This document shows, piece by piece, positions 10,374 to 23,539 of a stretch of DNA of 64,000 nt. A model generated the notes under the pieces. The model was not told the origin of the DNA, ran no database searches, and saw nothing but the letters and a program-made list of their open reading frames with translations. The position numbers and the translations under genes are program-made. Source of the DNA: Apophysomyces variabilis. Its lineage: Eukaryota; Mucoromycota; Mucoromycetes; Mucorales; Mucoraceae. Positions within the stretch are counted from its first letter, which is position 1, and each line of letters opens with the position of its first letter. The stretch covers positions 3,654,775 to 3,718,774 of the forward strand of contig MZZL01000409.1 of NCBI GenBank assembly GCA_002749535.1, given 5' to 3'.

Positions 10374-13300
10374 ATGGAGCAGTTCTATCCCACGAGCTAC
10401 AAGGATGCCTTAGCTTTCATTCGCTATTGGAAACAGCAGTCTAACAAGTACGCTCAAAACGTCTTTGCTCGTTATCAGGTCGGCGCAAAATATGATACCT
10501 TGACCTATGCTGAGGTCGATCGACTCGCCACCAACCTTGCTTGTAATCTGAAGAGACATGCAAGCGGTACTGAATCCGTTGCGCTTCTTGCAGACCATAG
10601 TGTGTACTACTTGATCTGCATACTGGCAATCATGAAACTGCGCCTTACCTTAGTAGCTCTGTCAACCAGAAATTCGGAAGACGCTATTGCCAATTTGGCC
10701 ACCGAAACAAATGCCAAACTCATCTTAACCACCGAAAAGTACAGTCAAACCGCAGCAAACGTGGCAAGCCGCTTTGACGATCGCAGTATTCTTGTCATGA
10801 GACATACAGATGTGAAAGAACTGCTAAAGGAACCTCTGGATCCACAAGCCAATGAGTTATTAGACGAATCCTTTTCAAGCGAGGATATCGAAAAAATTGC
10901 CCTTGTGATCCATAGGTAATGTTAGTTTTCAGTCACTACGAATATCTGACCTTCATGTTATTTATGCTCGCAGTTCCGGTTCAACCGCTTTCCCGAAACC
11001 CATCCGTTTAAGCAATCGATACTTAATGTACAATGTCCAATACTACTTAGCAGCATACCATGGTATGGAAAATAAGGACAGTTTGTACAACGAAACCGAT
11101 GTCATGTTTGCTTGCCTTCCATTGTAAGTAGTCGTCAGGAACCTACTGTAATAGGCAAGCTATTTTATTGACTTATTGCATCCCATGGCAGATTCCATGT
11201 GTTTGGTCATCTTTGTGCCTTCAACCTGATCACTGTTGGGGGAAGTACTGTATTTCCTGAGAAGTTCCCACCTTCTGTGCCAGATATATTGGATGCTTTG
11301 GAACAGAATAAGGCCACCTACTTTGCAGCACCACCATTGATCCTCGAGCAACTGCTCAACCATATGAAAGAAACTGGCGATTATTCTGTGATGCAGAAAC
11401 TCAAAATTTCATCGTAATGTATCCTCGACGTCTAATATGGTCACAATTTTTAATGATATGTCCGTAGATTTGGTGGAGCACCCTTGAAGACAGAAACCGG
11501 TCAGCTCATGATTGACCACGGAATCAAGCTTCGTAACCTATACGGTTCTACAGGTATTGAGTGTATAAGTATTTTCTGAACCAATTATTCAGTGTTCTTC
11601 TGCTAGAAACCAATGCGATAATGATGGGCGGCATTGGTAAAGATGCTGCTTTTTGGAATTCCCTTCGTCCGATGGCTTGTTTCAATGAATATTGCATTTG
11701 GGAGCCCTTTGACGGTGAAATAAAGCACCTCGCGTTACGAGGCGACTTTCCTTGTATGGCCACTGGTCTGCCTCTCAGGGAGGACGGCAATTATCCTACC
11801 AACGATCTCTGGATAGAAACAGTACCAGGCTCAGGATATTACACGTATAAGGGAAGAAAGGACGATACATTGATTATGTAAGTGAAGCTATCCTGCTCGG
11901 CTAAGACAATGTGCTAATACAAGATGCTACCACTTACAGGGAGAATGGCGAAAAGACAAATCCGCTACCCATGGAAGCGACCATACGTGCTGCTCCTATC
12001 GTGGCACATTGCGTTGTTCTCGGTGAAGGACGCCAATGCACTGCAGCTTTGATCGAACTGAACACGGACATAGCGCTTCGATACGATCCAGCAGAGATGA
12101 TTGCAGAAGGTAGGAGAAATTAGCGCAGGGACACCTATACTCAACAAAAAGAACTTATAGTCCATAAAGCGGTTGAAGAGGCCAACAAGAGCGCTCCTGG
12201 CCACAGTACTATCCTTCCTCAAATGGTGAGAATTTTACCTCTGAACAAACGTTTGCCTACGACCGACAAAGGGACTGTCATTCGCAAGAAAGCGATAAAG
12301 CAATACGAGAATTTAATTGAGAAGATGTACTCAGATTTTCTTGAAGGTCCAAAGATCAGCACAGGGAACAATGAAGACGTATCCAAGTGGTCTGCTGAAC
12401 GGTGGGAGAGATTTCTTGTCGATACTGCTTCTGGTGTGCTTGGAGTTGATAAGTCTGACCTCATGAACGATCTCTCTCAGTCACTGTTCGATGTTGGTCT
12501 AAACTCGCTTTTGTCAATCCAGCTGCGCAACCTCATCTGCAAAGTGGTCAATGTCCCGCAAAACTTTCTGTTCCAGCATCCTAGTATCCGATCTATGAGG
12601 GAGGTATTACAAAGCGGGCTAAAAGATAGTGAGAACGTTGTGGATACTGAATACCAGAAGACGGAGGAGATTCTGGACACTTATCTTAAGAATGCTGAAA
12701 GAGACTTTGGCGTCGCCAAGAATGAATACCATGGCAACAACAAAGAACATGTCGTTTTGCTCACGGGAGCAACCGGTTCTCTTGGTTCATTTATGTTACG
12801 AGATATGCTGAAGGATTCGACGGTGAAGAAGATCTACTGTCTTGTCCGAGGCAAGGAAAATCTTATGAAACGCATTCGTGATGGATTCGAAGCCCGCTGT
12901 TTGGACACTTCTTTGCTGAACTTAAACAAAGTGGAAGTTCTTCCTATGCAATTGACCCAACCCAAGCTAGGCTTTTCTGAGGATTTATACGAAAGACTCA
13001 AGAAGGAAGTGACCATTGTCCAGCACTGTGCTTGGCTGCTTGACTTCAACCAACCAGTGAGCCATTACGAAAAGGACTGTATCCGCGGTCTATACAACTT
13101 GCTCAAGTTTGCTTACCGCGACGTTAACCCAATGCATGTCCACTTTATTTCCAGCGTCAGTGCCAGTGCTCTTTACGGAGAGAGGGTTCCGGAAGAACCT
13201 CTCCCACGAAATCCCCGTGTTGCCATGCCTATGGGATATGCGCAGTCGAAGTTTATCAGTGAACACTTGTTTTACTATTTGACCAGAGAAAAGAACTTCC

Positions 13301-13913
13301 CATGTTATGTCGAGCGTCTTGGTCAAGTCTGCGGCGACTCGGTGCATGGTGCATGGAATACTTCGGAGCAGTATCCATTAATGTTCATTGGAGGTGGTCA
13401 AGTGATGCACAAGGTTTGTTTTGATTGCATACAAATATATGCTTGGCAAAGTGTGCATGTATTTATAGACGGATTTTTTTTATGTAGATGCCCAAGTTAG
13501 ATACGGCGATTGATTGGATTACGGTGGACAACGCTGCCTCCAGCATCCTGGATATCATGTTGACCACAGCAAACCAACCAGCCAATATCGATACATCCGT
13601 TTACCATATTGTTAACCCACGTTCCATTACCTGGGACGATATCTTGAGTGCGATGAAGTCCTCTGGTATGCAATTTGATACGGTGACGCCCACCGAATGG
13701 GTCACCGAGCTTAGCAAGGACAGCACAAACCCAGCCTACAAATTGATGGCATTCTACGAAGGCAATTTCAATGATAAGTTTGCGATGCCGTTATGGGAAA
13801 CTGAGAAGACAAAGGCAGCAAGTACACATCTTCAGAAGTCGCCTATATTGGATGCTTCATTGTTTACCAAATACCTTGGCTTCTGGCGAGATGTGGGGTT
13901 CTACCAGCCTTAA
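10374..13913 (+). CDS. NRPS-like carboxylate reductase (adenylation-thiolation-reductase)
   Basis: Eight exons, all splices in frame: join(10374..10915,10974..11123,11192..11413,11468..11553,11607..11877,11940..12109,12161..13413,13488..13913), 1039 aa. The adenylation domain (about 1-515) has the phosphate-loop motif SSGSTAFPKP (about 181-190), LYGSTETN and YKGRKDDTLIM. The carrier domain has DVGLNSLLS with the probable phosphopantetheine serine S596. The C-terminal thioester-reductase domain has the NAD(P) loop TGATGSLGS (about 682-690) and the catalytic YAQSK pair Y840/K844. The family activates a carboxylic acid as acyl-AMP, loads it on the carrier and releases it by reduction as aldehyde or alcohol. 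It differs from Lys2 in lacking the long N-terminal extension. Substrate cannot be read from sequence. It stands alone, without neighbouring biosynthetic genes. Confidence 0.93.
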
Positions 13914-14099
13914 CTGTATATAAAATAGAGTAGACTAGTTTTCATTTCATTTTCCTCTCTTCCCCTTTTTGTTTCCTCTTTCGGAATTAAGCTGATGTCG
14001 TCAAAACATACGGCTTCCCGAAAAAAGATAAAACGATAAACAAAGATAAATCTGTAAAAGGACTTTTTTCTTCTTCCTTGTTATTTCTCTTCTTTCGTG

Positions 14100-14456
14100 A
14101 TGGATCCTTCATTGGGAGAAAAGCAGTTACCCGACCGATACTTTACTCCTCAGCCTGTTCAATCTGAAAACCGTAAATCCATTCAAGGTGAAACAGAAGA
14201 ATACATGATATTATATAAAGTTAGAATTAAACTTACTTCTTCTTAGGAATGGATTATCATCCAACGCCTGCACCTTCATCTGTCATCGTTCACAACAATG
14301 CCACTGTATCGCCAAGTGACCCTTGCTGTTTAGGATGGTATATATATTAATGGGTGATGAATTGTGGTTTTTTCCTTCCAAGTTAATTTACTCCGATATT
14401 TTGTCCACACAAGTCTTCTTGCGTGTTTATTATGCTGTGTGGTAAAGGGCGAATAG
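14100..14456 (+). CDS. Small CYSTM-like protein with cysteine-rich hydrophobic C-terminus
   Basis: Three short exons: join(14100..14187,14247..14337,14414..14456), 73 aa. Each intron has GT-AG ends (GTGAAA...TCTTAG; GTATAT...CACAAG) and all joins keep frame. The N-terminal 50 residues are hydrophilic and Pro/Gln-rich. The C-terminus is a Cys/Leu-rich segment (DPCCLGCLLACLLCC, then a short charged tail). That arrangement is typical of CYSTM/PLAC8-related small membrane-tail proteins, which in other eukaryotes are stress-linked and often palmitoylated. The unspliced frame would read WYIY and stop after CCLG, so recovery of the Cys tail supports the last intron. Function unknown. Confidence 0.65.
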
Positions 14457-15163
14457 ACTATACAAGGAAAGAGAGTAGACATGAAAGCCAAATAGCTTTC
14501 TTTTCTTTTTGAACATAACTATGGCATCCGTTCCTTTTCCATATTGAAAGGCTTGTGTTACCTGGAACTTGTTTGGCATCAACAAGGTTGGCTTCAACAA
14601 AAGTGTGAAAAAGACTGATCTGCTATTTGCAGCTTGCTTTTTTATTGTTAGAAAAACAGATGGTGTGCAGTGCCCCTCTTAAATCGTGATAATAGGAATT
14701 TTGATCATCAAACTAAAATGATTATTTGCATTTAAACCATGGAATCTTACTTCTTGATGTTGACCATTGACATTTAACCAACCTGTATGCAAAAAAACAG
14801 ATGGTTCATTGCTGGGAAGGAAGACTGCTTTTGGGAAAGAGTTGTGAACCATCCCGGCTATATCAATCGACGACTCTGGAAAGAACAGAATATGCAGCTG
14901 TTATGTACCTTTTGCAAAAAATAGTCCCTTTGCTCTCTTTTGAGTTTGGACATGTTTCCCCAACTTTTGTAGATAGATATGCGAATACGTATACCTGGAT
15001 ATTCCTCACCTTGATATTAAAGCACATAATTGAGGTGTTGCCCCTCGTCAACTTTCCTTGTCAAGCCAGTATGTTTCATGCGCTGATGGTTTTTTTTAGC
15101 TCTCCGCAAAGCGAAAGATGGAGTCACAGACCTGCCTCACTCTCCTTTTGACACTAAACCTTT
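14457..15163. other. Intergenic
   Basis: Low-complexity, AT-rich DNA. Short open frames (for example 14801-15151) show no domain or splice support. It contains the 3' region of the small gene and the promoter of the WD40 gene. Confidence 0.4.
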
Positions 15164-18100
15164 ATGTCTTCCTCCGTTACATTTCCGCTGGTGGTCTGGC
15201 ATAATTTTACCAATCCAAACACTACATGCCTAGCGTCTAGCTACCCTAATGTCTACGCTGGCCAAAAGGATGGTCACATTTGGGTTTACACTTTTACAGA
15301 CACCGTACCAGTCAAGCTTAAGGTAGTTCTTCTGTTTCGTTTCTCAACCCTCCTCAACACTACCTTTAATAAAACTACCCGGACGAATCCATCTCACTTT
15401 CAACGTTCTAGCATAAGCTTTTGCTCGTGGGTCATAAAGCCCCTGTAGTGGCGTTATGTGTCTTAAAAGCCGAGTCTGACACACTGTCAAAGACCGAAGA
15501 TTTTCTAATAAGTGCCTCGGAAGATGGGTAGGCTAACGACTAGCTAAATTCCATAACCTCTTATGAACTCCTTGCTATTTTCTTTTTTTTTTCTTTCTTT
15601 ATTTATTGTTGGTCGTGTTTAGTGAGATCGCTCGCTGGAATGCTTCGGATGGTCGTTGTCAGTCTGTCAACCCTAGTGGATTCTTTGGAATTCCTCGCCA
15701 TATTAAAGTATTTCGTCAGGTAAGAGTCAGCCATAAACAGCAAAGAAATATGTGAAGACGACCCTAAAATCACCGAAGTTTGGGGATCGATACATTTTCT
15801 GCAGTGGTCAATCGAATGAAATCTGTATCTTAAACGCGACAACATTGGAGGTAACTCTTTATTCCGTTGTTACTGAAACAAAAGAAGAAGTGATATGTAT
15901 ACTTTCCTTGAAGGTAGTACGGGTATGGGGCGGACATTCCAATTGGGTAGCTTGCACGGATATATACGATATCGGTAAACCATTTACGTTTTGATGGACA
16001 AGGAGGAGGATATATGTAATAAGGCGAAATTCTGTTTAGTCACTGAACGTTCACGACTTATAACGTTGACTATGGAGGGACAGTTAGATATATGGGATTA
16101 CGATTCCTCCAAACAGATTGTTTTTAAAGATCAAGCTGCTGCGAGTGAATCGCCCCTGGTCATCAACACAGATGGCCTGGATCCTTCGTTTGATCTCATC
16201 AGCAGCCCTCACTCTCCAGGCCTTTGCATGGCTCTAACGAGTCAAAGTGTAATGGTAAAGTCTCAAAAAGATGTGCCATATTGGAGACGTATATATCTGA
16301 TGTGGTGTTAGCTGTTTGCTGTTGGCGATATGAAACTGGTTCCTCAGGTAACCATCCCTGCCAATTCAGGATCAAACTGGGCGGGTGGTACCTTTTGCAG
16401 CGGAAACAGGTTTGCTATTTGGACACAGGTAAAAGAAAGAAGAAAAGGTAATGGAAATCACTAAAGGCTTGATCAATCATAGCGTGGCGAGATATTCGAC
16501 TATTTATTGAAAGCTCCAAGAGGGATTCAACCGGGTTCCTTCGCTTCGGATGAAGCACAGTTGTTTTACAGGTAAATATATATATATATATATATATGGC
16601 CTGGAGAAATCGCAAGAGATTTTAACACTATATCTAGTGCCGAGCTGTTGCGGCGTTACACATTTACCAATGAAGGTGTGATAGCAACTCTCCGTCTATC
16701 ATGATCTCATACTGTTGTGTAACTTCAGCACTACTATCAGGGACGTTGACTACCACCATATGTCAAGGTGAAAGACAAGGAAAAAATGTGCTATGTGCTA
16801 TCACATTCTGCAACCAATCCGATGCCTCTACGTTTACTATCAATGTATTCGAACCATTAGAGGAAGTGGACTTTTCCCAGAACTATAAGGCTGAAGCACC
16901 AGTTCTTTCATGCACAGGTTCATTAGACCTTACCCGTAATTTGGCGAATTAACTCACATTATAATAAGCTACCAGACTTGTCGATATTTGGCCACGTTAT
17001 ACTAGGAAGGACCCAAAGTTTGGTGCTATCACAGCAACAACTCCGGTGAGTAGTAACCATCTAGCTATTGGATACGGTAAGTTTCTTTATCCAACAAGTT
17101 TTTCATTGCTGTGTTCCGTCCTCACACATCTCAGAAAATGGTACTATATGCGTCGTACCAATTGCCTTAGCTCTTTTGCATTTCGGAGAGATATCTCAAC
17201 ATGTAGATCAGCGATACGATGTCCGAGTGTTTGAAAAAGCGCACGATGGTGAAGTGACATGCATGATTGTGCCCGAGCATCACCCCTCCGATCATCAGCA
17301 CCTATTGTCTGGCGGTCGAGACGGTGCAGTGAAGATCTGGAACTTAATGTAAGATGAAGGGACGTAACGTGGGGATAAAGCACGCTAAACAAAGATATAA
17401 ATGTTCAGAGATGGAAAATATGTCGCCTCGTTTACCGTACACACGTTACCAGTAGAGTCATTTATCGAACCAGCAGAGCATACGGATGCACGTATACGTG
17501 GATGCGTGCTTTCGGTCGCAAAAGATAGTTCTTTGGCCATGATCTCGGTGGATTCTATGAATTGGTAAGTTCTCCGGAAGAGGGGATACGAAGTTTCACC
17601 ATGAACAGTCTTTTTATTTTCCCAGGACATCCATATCCCTTGTCCACCATTCAATGGCGTGTATCAGAAGATTACCTTATTCTTGGTTATACGGACGGAA
17701 CAGTTTTTGTTTGGCAGGTATGTCTGCGGCTTCATCGGCGATGATAACACCAAATCTTATGGTAGATGCAAACTGCTCACCTTGACCGCGTTCTGACCGG
17801 TAAAAGTGCTAAAGATGTGTTAGAAGACGACCGTTGGCCCGTAAACCGTCTAAAACTCTCGTCGTCATCAAAGCAGAATCATACCAAACAAACAGTCGGT
17901 CTCAGGTCCATTTCTTCCAACGTTAATGGTAAGATCTAGATACCGATTTATTTGGTGGAAACTAAATTACCGCATAAAGGGCTATCTATACCTACAAACT
18001 TTGCTCATATTTTCACCTTTAACATTCGACGACTGGTTAATGATATCTATACCAATTTTGCCATCGATGAGTCATCGGAGAGAACTGCTCCCACTATTCT

Positions 18101-20303
18101 CTTGCCGTCCGTATCCTCGTCCTCATTTGATGCTGTGGTACCCGAGTTATTAACTCCTAGAAAAGAGAAAGATGACCCACTGGATCATCAAAACGAAGAT
18201 GCCTTAGCAAATGGAACGAAGGCGGTCGATCGAGGGACTGAGTGGAAAGAAAAACGACTTGAACTGATCGCAGCTGTAGCATCTGCGTTGATCTCCTGGG
18301 ATGTCAGCGAGGCGTTTGAGGTAGTTTGCCGCAGGCCTCTTGCACTTTCAAAAGATGCTGGGAAAACTATTAGTTTCGGTTTGAAAGGGTAAAGTTATGC
18401 GTTGGAATGGATTGACTTTATGGGCTAACCTTGCGTTATCATTCTTAAGAGCTAACGGAAATTTATCTATTCTTGCCCCAACTTCTGACGAAAAAGAGGC
18501 ATGGGAACTGTCTCCATCAATGACAGCTATGCGATTATTATCTATTGCATTGCTGGCCAAAGCCATTATATACCTAGAAGGCATGGATAGGCATTGATGT
18601 ATGCTCAAATCTTACAATGTAATTAGGCCAAGAGGCTCGCAGCTCTGATCTCATTGCAAGTTATGCATTGACTTTACCTGCTGTTGTAGGAAAGAAGTAT
18701 CATTTCCCTTCGTTATCTCTTCTAAGTAAATATTGGCAAGATCCCTCAGGTAAAGACTTGAGCAAACTACGTACGTATTAAATCTGACAAAATTATAGCC
18801 CGATCCCTTTTCTCCAGTGCAGTGACAGGACTTTCAAGAGAGGACATCTTGTCAATGGTTAACTACTGGGAAACCTTTTGTAAGTTTGTTAACTAGGAGA
18901 AGTTTAATAAATTGTCTCTAACTTTGTATGTCCTTTTGTTTTCCTTAGTACCTACCTCTAGCTCGCCGGAAAACAACGGATCCCAGATGATGGTACGTGC
19001 ATCAATAGTTCTTGGTCTCATTGGATGTGATCAACCTCAGATATTGAGTCCAAGGTAAGATAAGGAGCCACACGTAGTGACATTAGGATATGGTTTGTTG
19101 CTTACTGTACTGTAGTGTACGGAGATCAGCTGCTCTGAGTTTGACTTTGCTTTTGTCTGATTCCGATCTTGATGAACCAGGTGAATCAGTGCCTGTACCA
19201 TCGATAGCCCGGACATTGGCTTCTATGGAATTACTCAGTCAAGGTTTCTCAATATGGGAATCTTACATTAATGCGGCCGAAGTGCTACGTACCCTGTTTG
19301 TATATGCAGTTGATCCTCAGTATAATGCTTTGGTGAATCGTGGTGCCAAAACAGCCGTGTTCGAGATCGCCAAATCCAATATTTTGTTAGTAATGGGCAC
19401 ATTGACGTACGATACCATGCATGCAAAAAGTATAGAGGAACGGATACGATGCCTCAAGATCATTGGTCACTTTATACGGAAGGTAAAATCGAACAAAGCA
19501 TATGCGTGCTATCCAAAAAAACTGAGACATACAGACGATAGAAACCGGTGCTACTGTATGGTAATGTTCAGCGCGTCGTGGAAGCAGTGGTCAAAACGCT
19601 TGATCCAAATATACCACATATGCGTGAAAACGTCTTACAATCTGCAACTTCTATTTTGCACGATTTGGTGAAAACGTAGGCTTTGATTGTGGTATGGCGC
19701 AAATTCACCTGTGTCATTTGTAGGTATCCATTTGTTGACTTTAGCGGGAGTGCCCAAAAACTTGCCATCGGCACCTTAGAAGGAGCGTCCATTGTTTATG
19801 ATTTACGAACAGCGACACGATCTGTCGTTCTAGAGGTGAGGACACTACATCATTCCTTGTTTGTTGGTTTATAGTGACCATTATTGTTCTATTTCTTTAA
19901 ACCAGGGTCATACTGGTCCGGTCACTGTACTCTCCTTTTCCCCTGATGCTAAGTTCATTGCCACCTGCTCGATATTGGATCAAAAAGTGTGCGTGTGGTA
20001 CTCGAACTTAAGCCTCCTGGGAATCTTAACAAGTAGTATCTCCCACGGTTTCCAGCAGAATAAACAGGATTCAGCGACATCAGGATCTCAGAAGCCGTAC
20101 AAGGTCTTCTCCTTTGCTATGCCAGAAGGTAAATATCGGATTTATTTCAAAACTTTGACCATTTGGATATACTCATGTGCTTCTATGTCGTCATAGCGTC
20201 AATGGAGCCGTCGGATATTATCCTGCATGTTCGGTTTCACTGGCCCTCTGCCCGAAGTGTAAAGCTTCATGTCCGAGATTTAGTCATGAGCTTCACCGTG
20301 TGA
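15164..20303 (+). CDS. WDR7/rabconnectin-3-beta-like WD40 protein, intron-rich
   Basis: One gene of probably 20 or more exons. Start ATGTCTTCC; the first exons are 15164-15322, 15418-15527 and 15623-15719. N-terminal WD40 blades are clear: AGQKDGHIWVY, LVGHKAPVVALCVL, ISASEDGEIARWNASDGRC. Later blades include LSGGRDGAVKIWNL (about 17308-17350), LGYTDGTVFVWQ (about 17680-17715) and GHTGPVTVLSFSPDAKF (about 19906-19956). Between them is a helical region (about 18180-19670) without repeats. The last exon (about 20201-20303) ends in RSVKLHVRDLVMSFTV, like the WDR7 C-terminus. Known role in animals: partner of DMXL/rabconnectin-3-alpha in V-ATPase assembly and acidification. Blade order (N-terminal group, long helical middle, C-terminal group) matches WDR7. 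Internal exon boundaries between 15780 and 20100 are not all resolved. Confidence 0.8.
16569..16597. repeat. (TA)n microsatellite inside an intron of the WD40 gene
   Basis: An uninterrupted run of TA dinucleotides just downstream of a donor-like GGTAAATA. It would be absent from mature mRNA. Confidence 0.7.
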
Positions 20304-20996
20304 AACGTGCAACGGCATGTATGATTAATATAGATAAATTCTAGGTTCTTTGTTGTGTTGATCCTGCGTGCTCCGATTACAAACTCTTTTTAAAAACATT
20401 GGCGTATTTTATTAATAGATCTTTGGAGCCATACTATCCTGTATTTTTATGATATATCGTTAGTTCAACAAAATAAATCGGACGATTTCTTCCACTATGA
20501 TATGACTTCCTAGTTTCCCTTGACATATGGTATCTTTGGAGATGTGTTGCGTTAACAGGCTATACTGCATCGCATAAACCTTCTTTAGGTTAGGTTTGGA
20601 CCACTATGCATAACAAAACGTCTTGCAGCTAGTGGGCGTTTTCACATTTTGGGAATTTGATGGCCATTTTTCTTAATAGATCGCGCGCTAAAAACAGTGA
20701 TCACCTAGAAAACGTCCTCAGCGCGTGTATAACAAAGAAAAATATAATAGAGACGATAGGAAGGTCTTCAAAAGTAGTTAAAAGAAGGCACAAAGAAATA
20801 AACTATCAAGGAGAGATGTGAAGAGCCACTCCGTAGCAACTCCGAAACTTGGCCAAAACAACGTCATAGTATGCTACTAGCAAAACATATACCGAAGGCT
20901 ACTGTGATTCTAGCTTTTAGCTTTGTGGAGCTTTGTTATTGCGAGGCGTGAGAAAAGTCTATAACGATAACTAATTTAGAAAACAATGATCGAAGG
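20304..20996. other. Intergenic
   Basis: AT-rich DNA between the WD40 gene and the secreted protein gene. No coding signal seen apart from short shadow frames. Confidence 0.4.
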
Positions 20997-21004
20997 TATA
21001 AATA
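20997..21004 (+). promoter_or_regulatory. TATA box of the secreted cysteine protein gene
   Basis: TATAAATA lies 64 bp upstream of the ATG at 21061. The in-frame ATG at 20986 lies upstream of this box and is therefore unlikely to be transcribed. Confidence 0.6.
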
Positions 21005-21060
21005 CGAATGGTTTTCGTCCGTCTTTTTCCCCTTTATCCACAGCACATTCTATTCAAATC

Positions 21061-21486
21061 ATGCGTTTCTTGTCTGCAGTTTCTGTTCTCATCGTCGCGT
21101 TGGTTTCGGCCAGTCAAGCCCGCGACAGCAATATCTATGAACATCGTCTGAAGATTGTCCAGGACGAATTCAATGAGGCTACGGAAAAGCACATCAAGTG
21201 CCTCACCTATTGTGACAAGACCGACAACTTCTGTCTCAAGACCTGCTATGCTAACTATAGCACCGCCCTTCATGGTATTGTCACTGATATCACTCGTGGT
21301 TACTTTGACTCTTGCAAGGAAGAAAAGCACCATATTCCTGAGCCTGTAGAGAAGAAATGTCCCGGTGCCCCTAGTGTCCCCGAGGAACCGGAGGTCCATT
21401 ATATCGGCAACAACCGTTGGGAAGTGGACTTCAATCACCATCCCAAGCCTTGGGACAAGCCAGTGCCTGAATATCTTCGTGCATAA
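21061..21486 (+). CDS. Small secreted cysteine-containing protein
   Basis: A single-exon gene of 141 aa. I start it at 21061 rather than at the in-frame ATG 20986 because a TATA box lies between them and because 21061 gives a good signal peptide (MRFLSAVSVLIVALVSASQA, cleavage near residue 20). The mature part is helical and charged with six cysteines in the pattern CLTYC...C...CY...C...KKC, then a Pro-rich region and WEVDFNHHPKPWDKP. No family is recognised. A secreted or cell-wall role is likely from the signal peptide only. Confidence 0.75.
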   Translation: MRFLSAVSVLIVALVSASQARDSNIYEHRLKIVQDEFNEATEKHIKCLTYCDKTDNFCLKTCYANYSTALHGIVTDITRGYFDSCKEEKHHIPEPVEKKCPGAPSVPEEPEVHYIGNNRWEVDFNHHPKPWDKPVPEYLRA

Positions 21487-21983
21487 ATCATTAGCAATAA
21501 AGATGAAATAGTGTCTCGGCGCGTAGTAATTCTATGGTATTTTTGTCTTTCTTTTCCATGTTTCGCTCATACAGCTTATGGTACCGAGTTTCGGGTAAAA
21601 GGAACTATGGCATAATTTTGACACAATCAAAACAAAGCGGAAAGGGAAACAATGGGTGGAGTTAATGCTACTTGTTTACAGTGTTTTGTTTCGCTCTTAA
21701 AATAGCTCTGGAATATGGGGCGTCTAGTATTTGACTCGCCAGGTGCGCTTTCCCTAACAAGACTCCATTTTCGCTTGTTGCCCCGAAAATACCTTCATTG
21801 CACGACGGCTGAGACGGCAACCGGAGGGGTGAAGCATCGATCGTATCATCCATCTCGGTTACCGAGAGCACAACGGAGTCTAGATGGTGTAAGCAGCGTT
21901 TGACAACTGGTGAGACCAAACAAACGCGCCACAGACTGCGCTTTTCCTTTTTTCTTTTTTTCTCCTCCTCTTCCTACTTTTGT
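21487..21983. other. Convergent intergenic region
   Basis: Lies between the 3' ends of the secreted-protein gene (+) and the FIST gene (-). AT- and T-rich; no gene seen. Short frames at 21668-21919 have no support. Confidence 0.4.
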
Positions 21984-23352
21984 TTATTTACCTTTTGGTA
22001 CCTTTAGCATGTCTTCTAATGGTGTGGATGACTTAGATCTGCGCATGAACTAGCATATTTCAAGATCAAGTCAGTGCTGATTCCAAAATAATTAGGATTG
22101 GCGCTAAGAATACCTGGACAACCTGGCCCACTTGCAGATCAGCTGTGGTGTCAACAGACATGTTACCGCGTGACGGATCGCCACTGGTTACCCGGTTAAC
22201 GGACATCTAGCAATCAAAGGCATTATTGTCAATACCTACTCTCTTTTGCTCCAAACGAAAAATGACACTTACGGCTGCTTTGTCCAGCTGGGTTTGTCCC
22301 GATGGGTAGATACCTAAATAGAATTCTTCATCCTTTGAAATCTGAGCATTCTTGCCTTGTCGGATAAGTTCTAGTAGCAATCCAGTTGCACCAGCCTCAT
22401 CCAAATCCAATATGATATTGCCACGGCATCTTTCGGAAAGGAAGAAATAAGACCAAACTTATCCTTCTATTTGTGCGGATTACCTGCCTTGTGATCGTCA
22501 TTGGTTGACCAAGAGGCTCTAGTTGCGAATGATCTGTAGTCAATGACCATGTGTTGCGGCTGTAGGATGCAAATCCTGCTATACCGGCCTCCATTATTTG
22601 ATTTCTGTAAAACAAGGTATATGGAGAGCCATTCACAAACGGTGTGGACGAACCAACTACACCGATCTATAGAGGAAAGACAATGAAAAAGTTATTACAC
22701 AGTTTCCTACTACCTATTTCTGAACTACCTTGTGCGTTTCAGGATAATGATGATCCAATGCTTGAAGTAACTCGTCTGGTTCGTTATCCGATACCATGAA
22801 AACGAATGAAGGTTGGCGTGCCTTTGTCTCCAATGCCAATGGTAGAGCGCGTGGTTGTGCAGGCCTGCTGACACTGTCAAAGCCTTGCCAGCCAACTTGG
22901 TCTACATAATTCGGCTGATCCACCCGGCCCCACCGACCAACAGAGATACTCCGCACTTTTTGTCTTGTCTGTGTGTCCTTCACAGCGAAGCCAACGACGT
23001 CTTCGTCGTATCCCATCCACAGCGAAACGCCATGACCAGACGAAGAGGGCACCCGATCCACAACAGCACCTAAAAACAATTCAGGTTCCAATGCATGCCC
23101 AATCGCTTCTTGTAACGATGCATAGTCTCCGGCTGAAAACGATTTCGACACAAGTGCGACGCAGACGTTTGGCTTCGACTGTAACGACTTCGTTGTCATG
23201 CACGCGTCAACACAGGCGCGCAGGTTATCGCCAGAGCCAGTAACACTGGTCCAGAGTGAACGTGATGACCGCGATGGACCAAAGAAAGCAGGCCTGCAAA
23301 AACGCAGTAGAAACGACATACAAAAAAAGTAAAACAACCGAGAACCAAACAA
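21984..23352 (-). CDS. FIST-domain protein
   Basis: Five exons on the minus strand: complement(join(21984..22049,22114..22206,22273..22429,22488..22666,22729..23352)), 372 aa, all in frame. FIST_N features: SGDNLRACVDAC, NVCVALVSKSF and IGVVGSSTPFV. The FIST_C part ends NRVTSGDPSRG...VGQVVQFMRRSK. FIST domains are predicted small-ligand sensors; a related C-terminal half occurs in mammalian FBXO22. The N-terminus is Arg/Ser/Phe-rich without acidic residues (MSFLLRFCRPAFFGPSRSSR from the second ATG, 23319), compatible with a mitochondrial presequence. The intron 22430-22487 uses a GC donor (AAG|GCAGGT); the GT four bases further in would break the frame. Ligand unknown. Confidence 0.82.
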
Positions 23353-23539
23353 CAGCTGTGTGACAAGGCAGTTAGCTTATTTGCACCATGGGCGGACTTT
23401 CAGCCATTGACATTGAACTCCAAATACAGACGAATCTTTGCAGCGGGTATAAAACAAAGGGTGGTGTATACATTTTATATATATATTTCGTATTTTCAAA
23501 TACATTGCTCTATAAACTAACAAGTGAAGGGATGCAGAA

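Noticed and set aside
20986..21060. Longer N-terminus for the secreted Cys protein
   Set aside because: The ATG at 20986 lies upstream of the TATA box and would bury the signal peptide.
22855..23243. Plus-strand frames opposite the FIST gene
   Set aside because: Antisense shadows of a well-supported five-exon gene.
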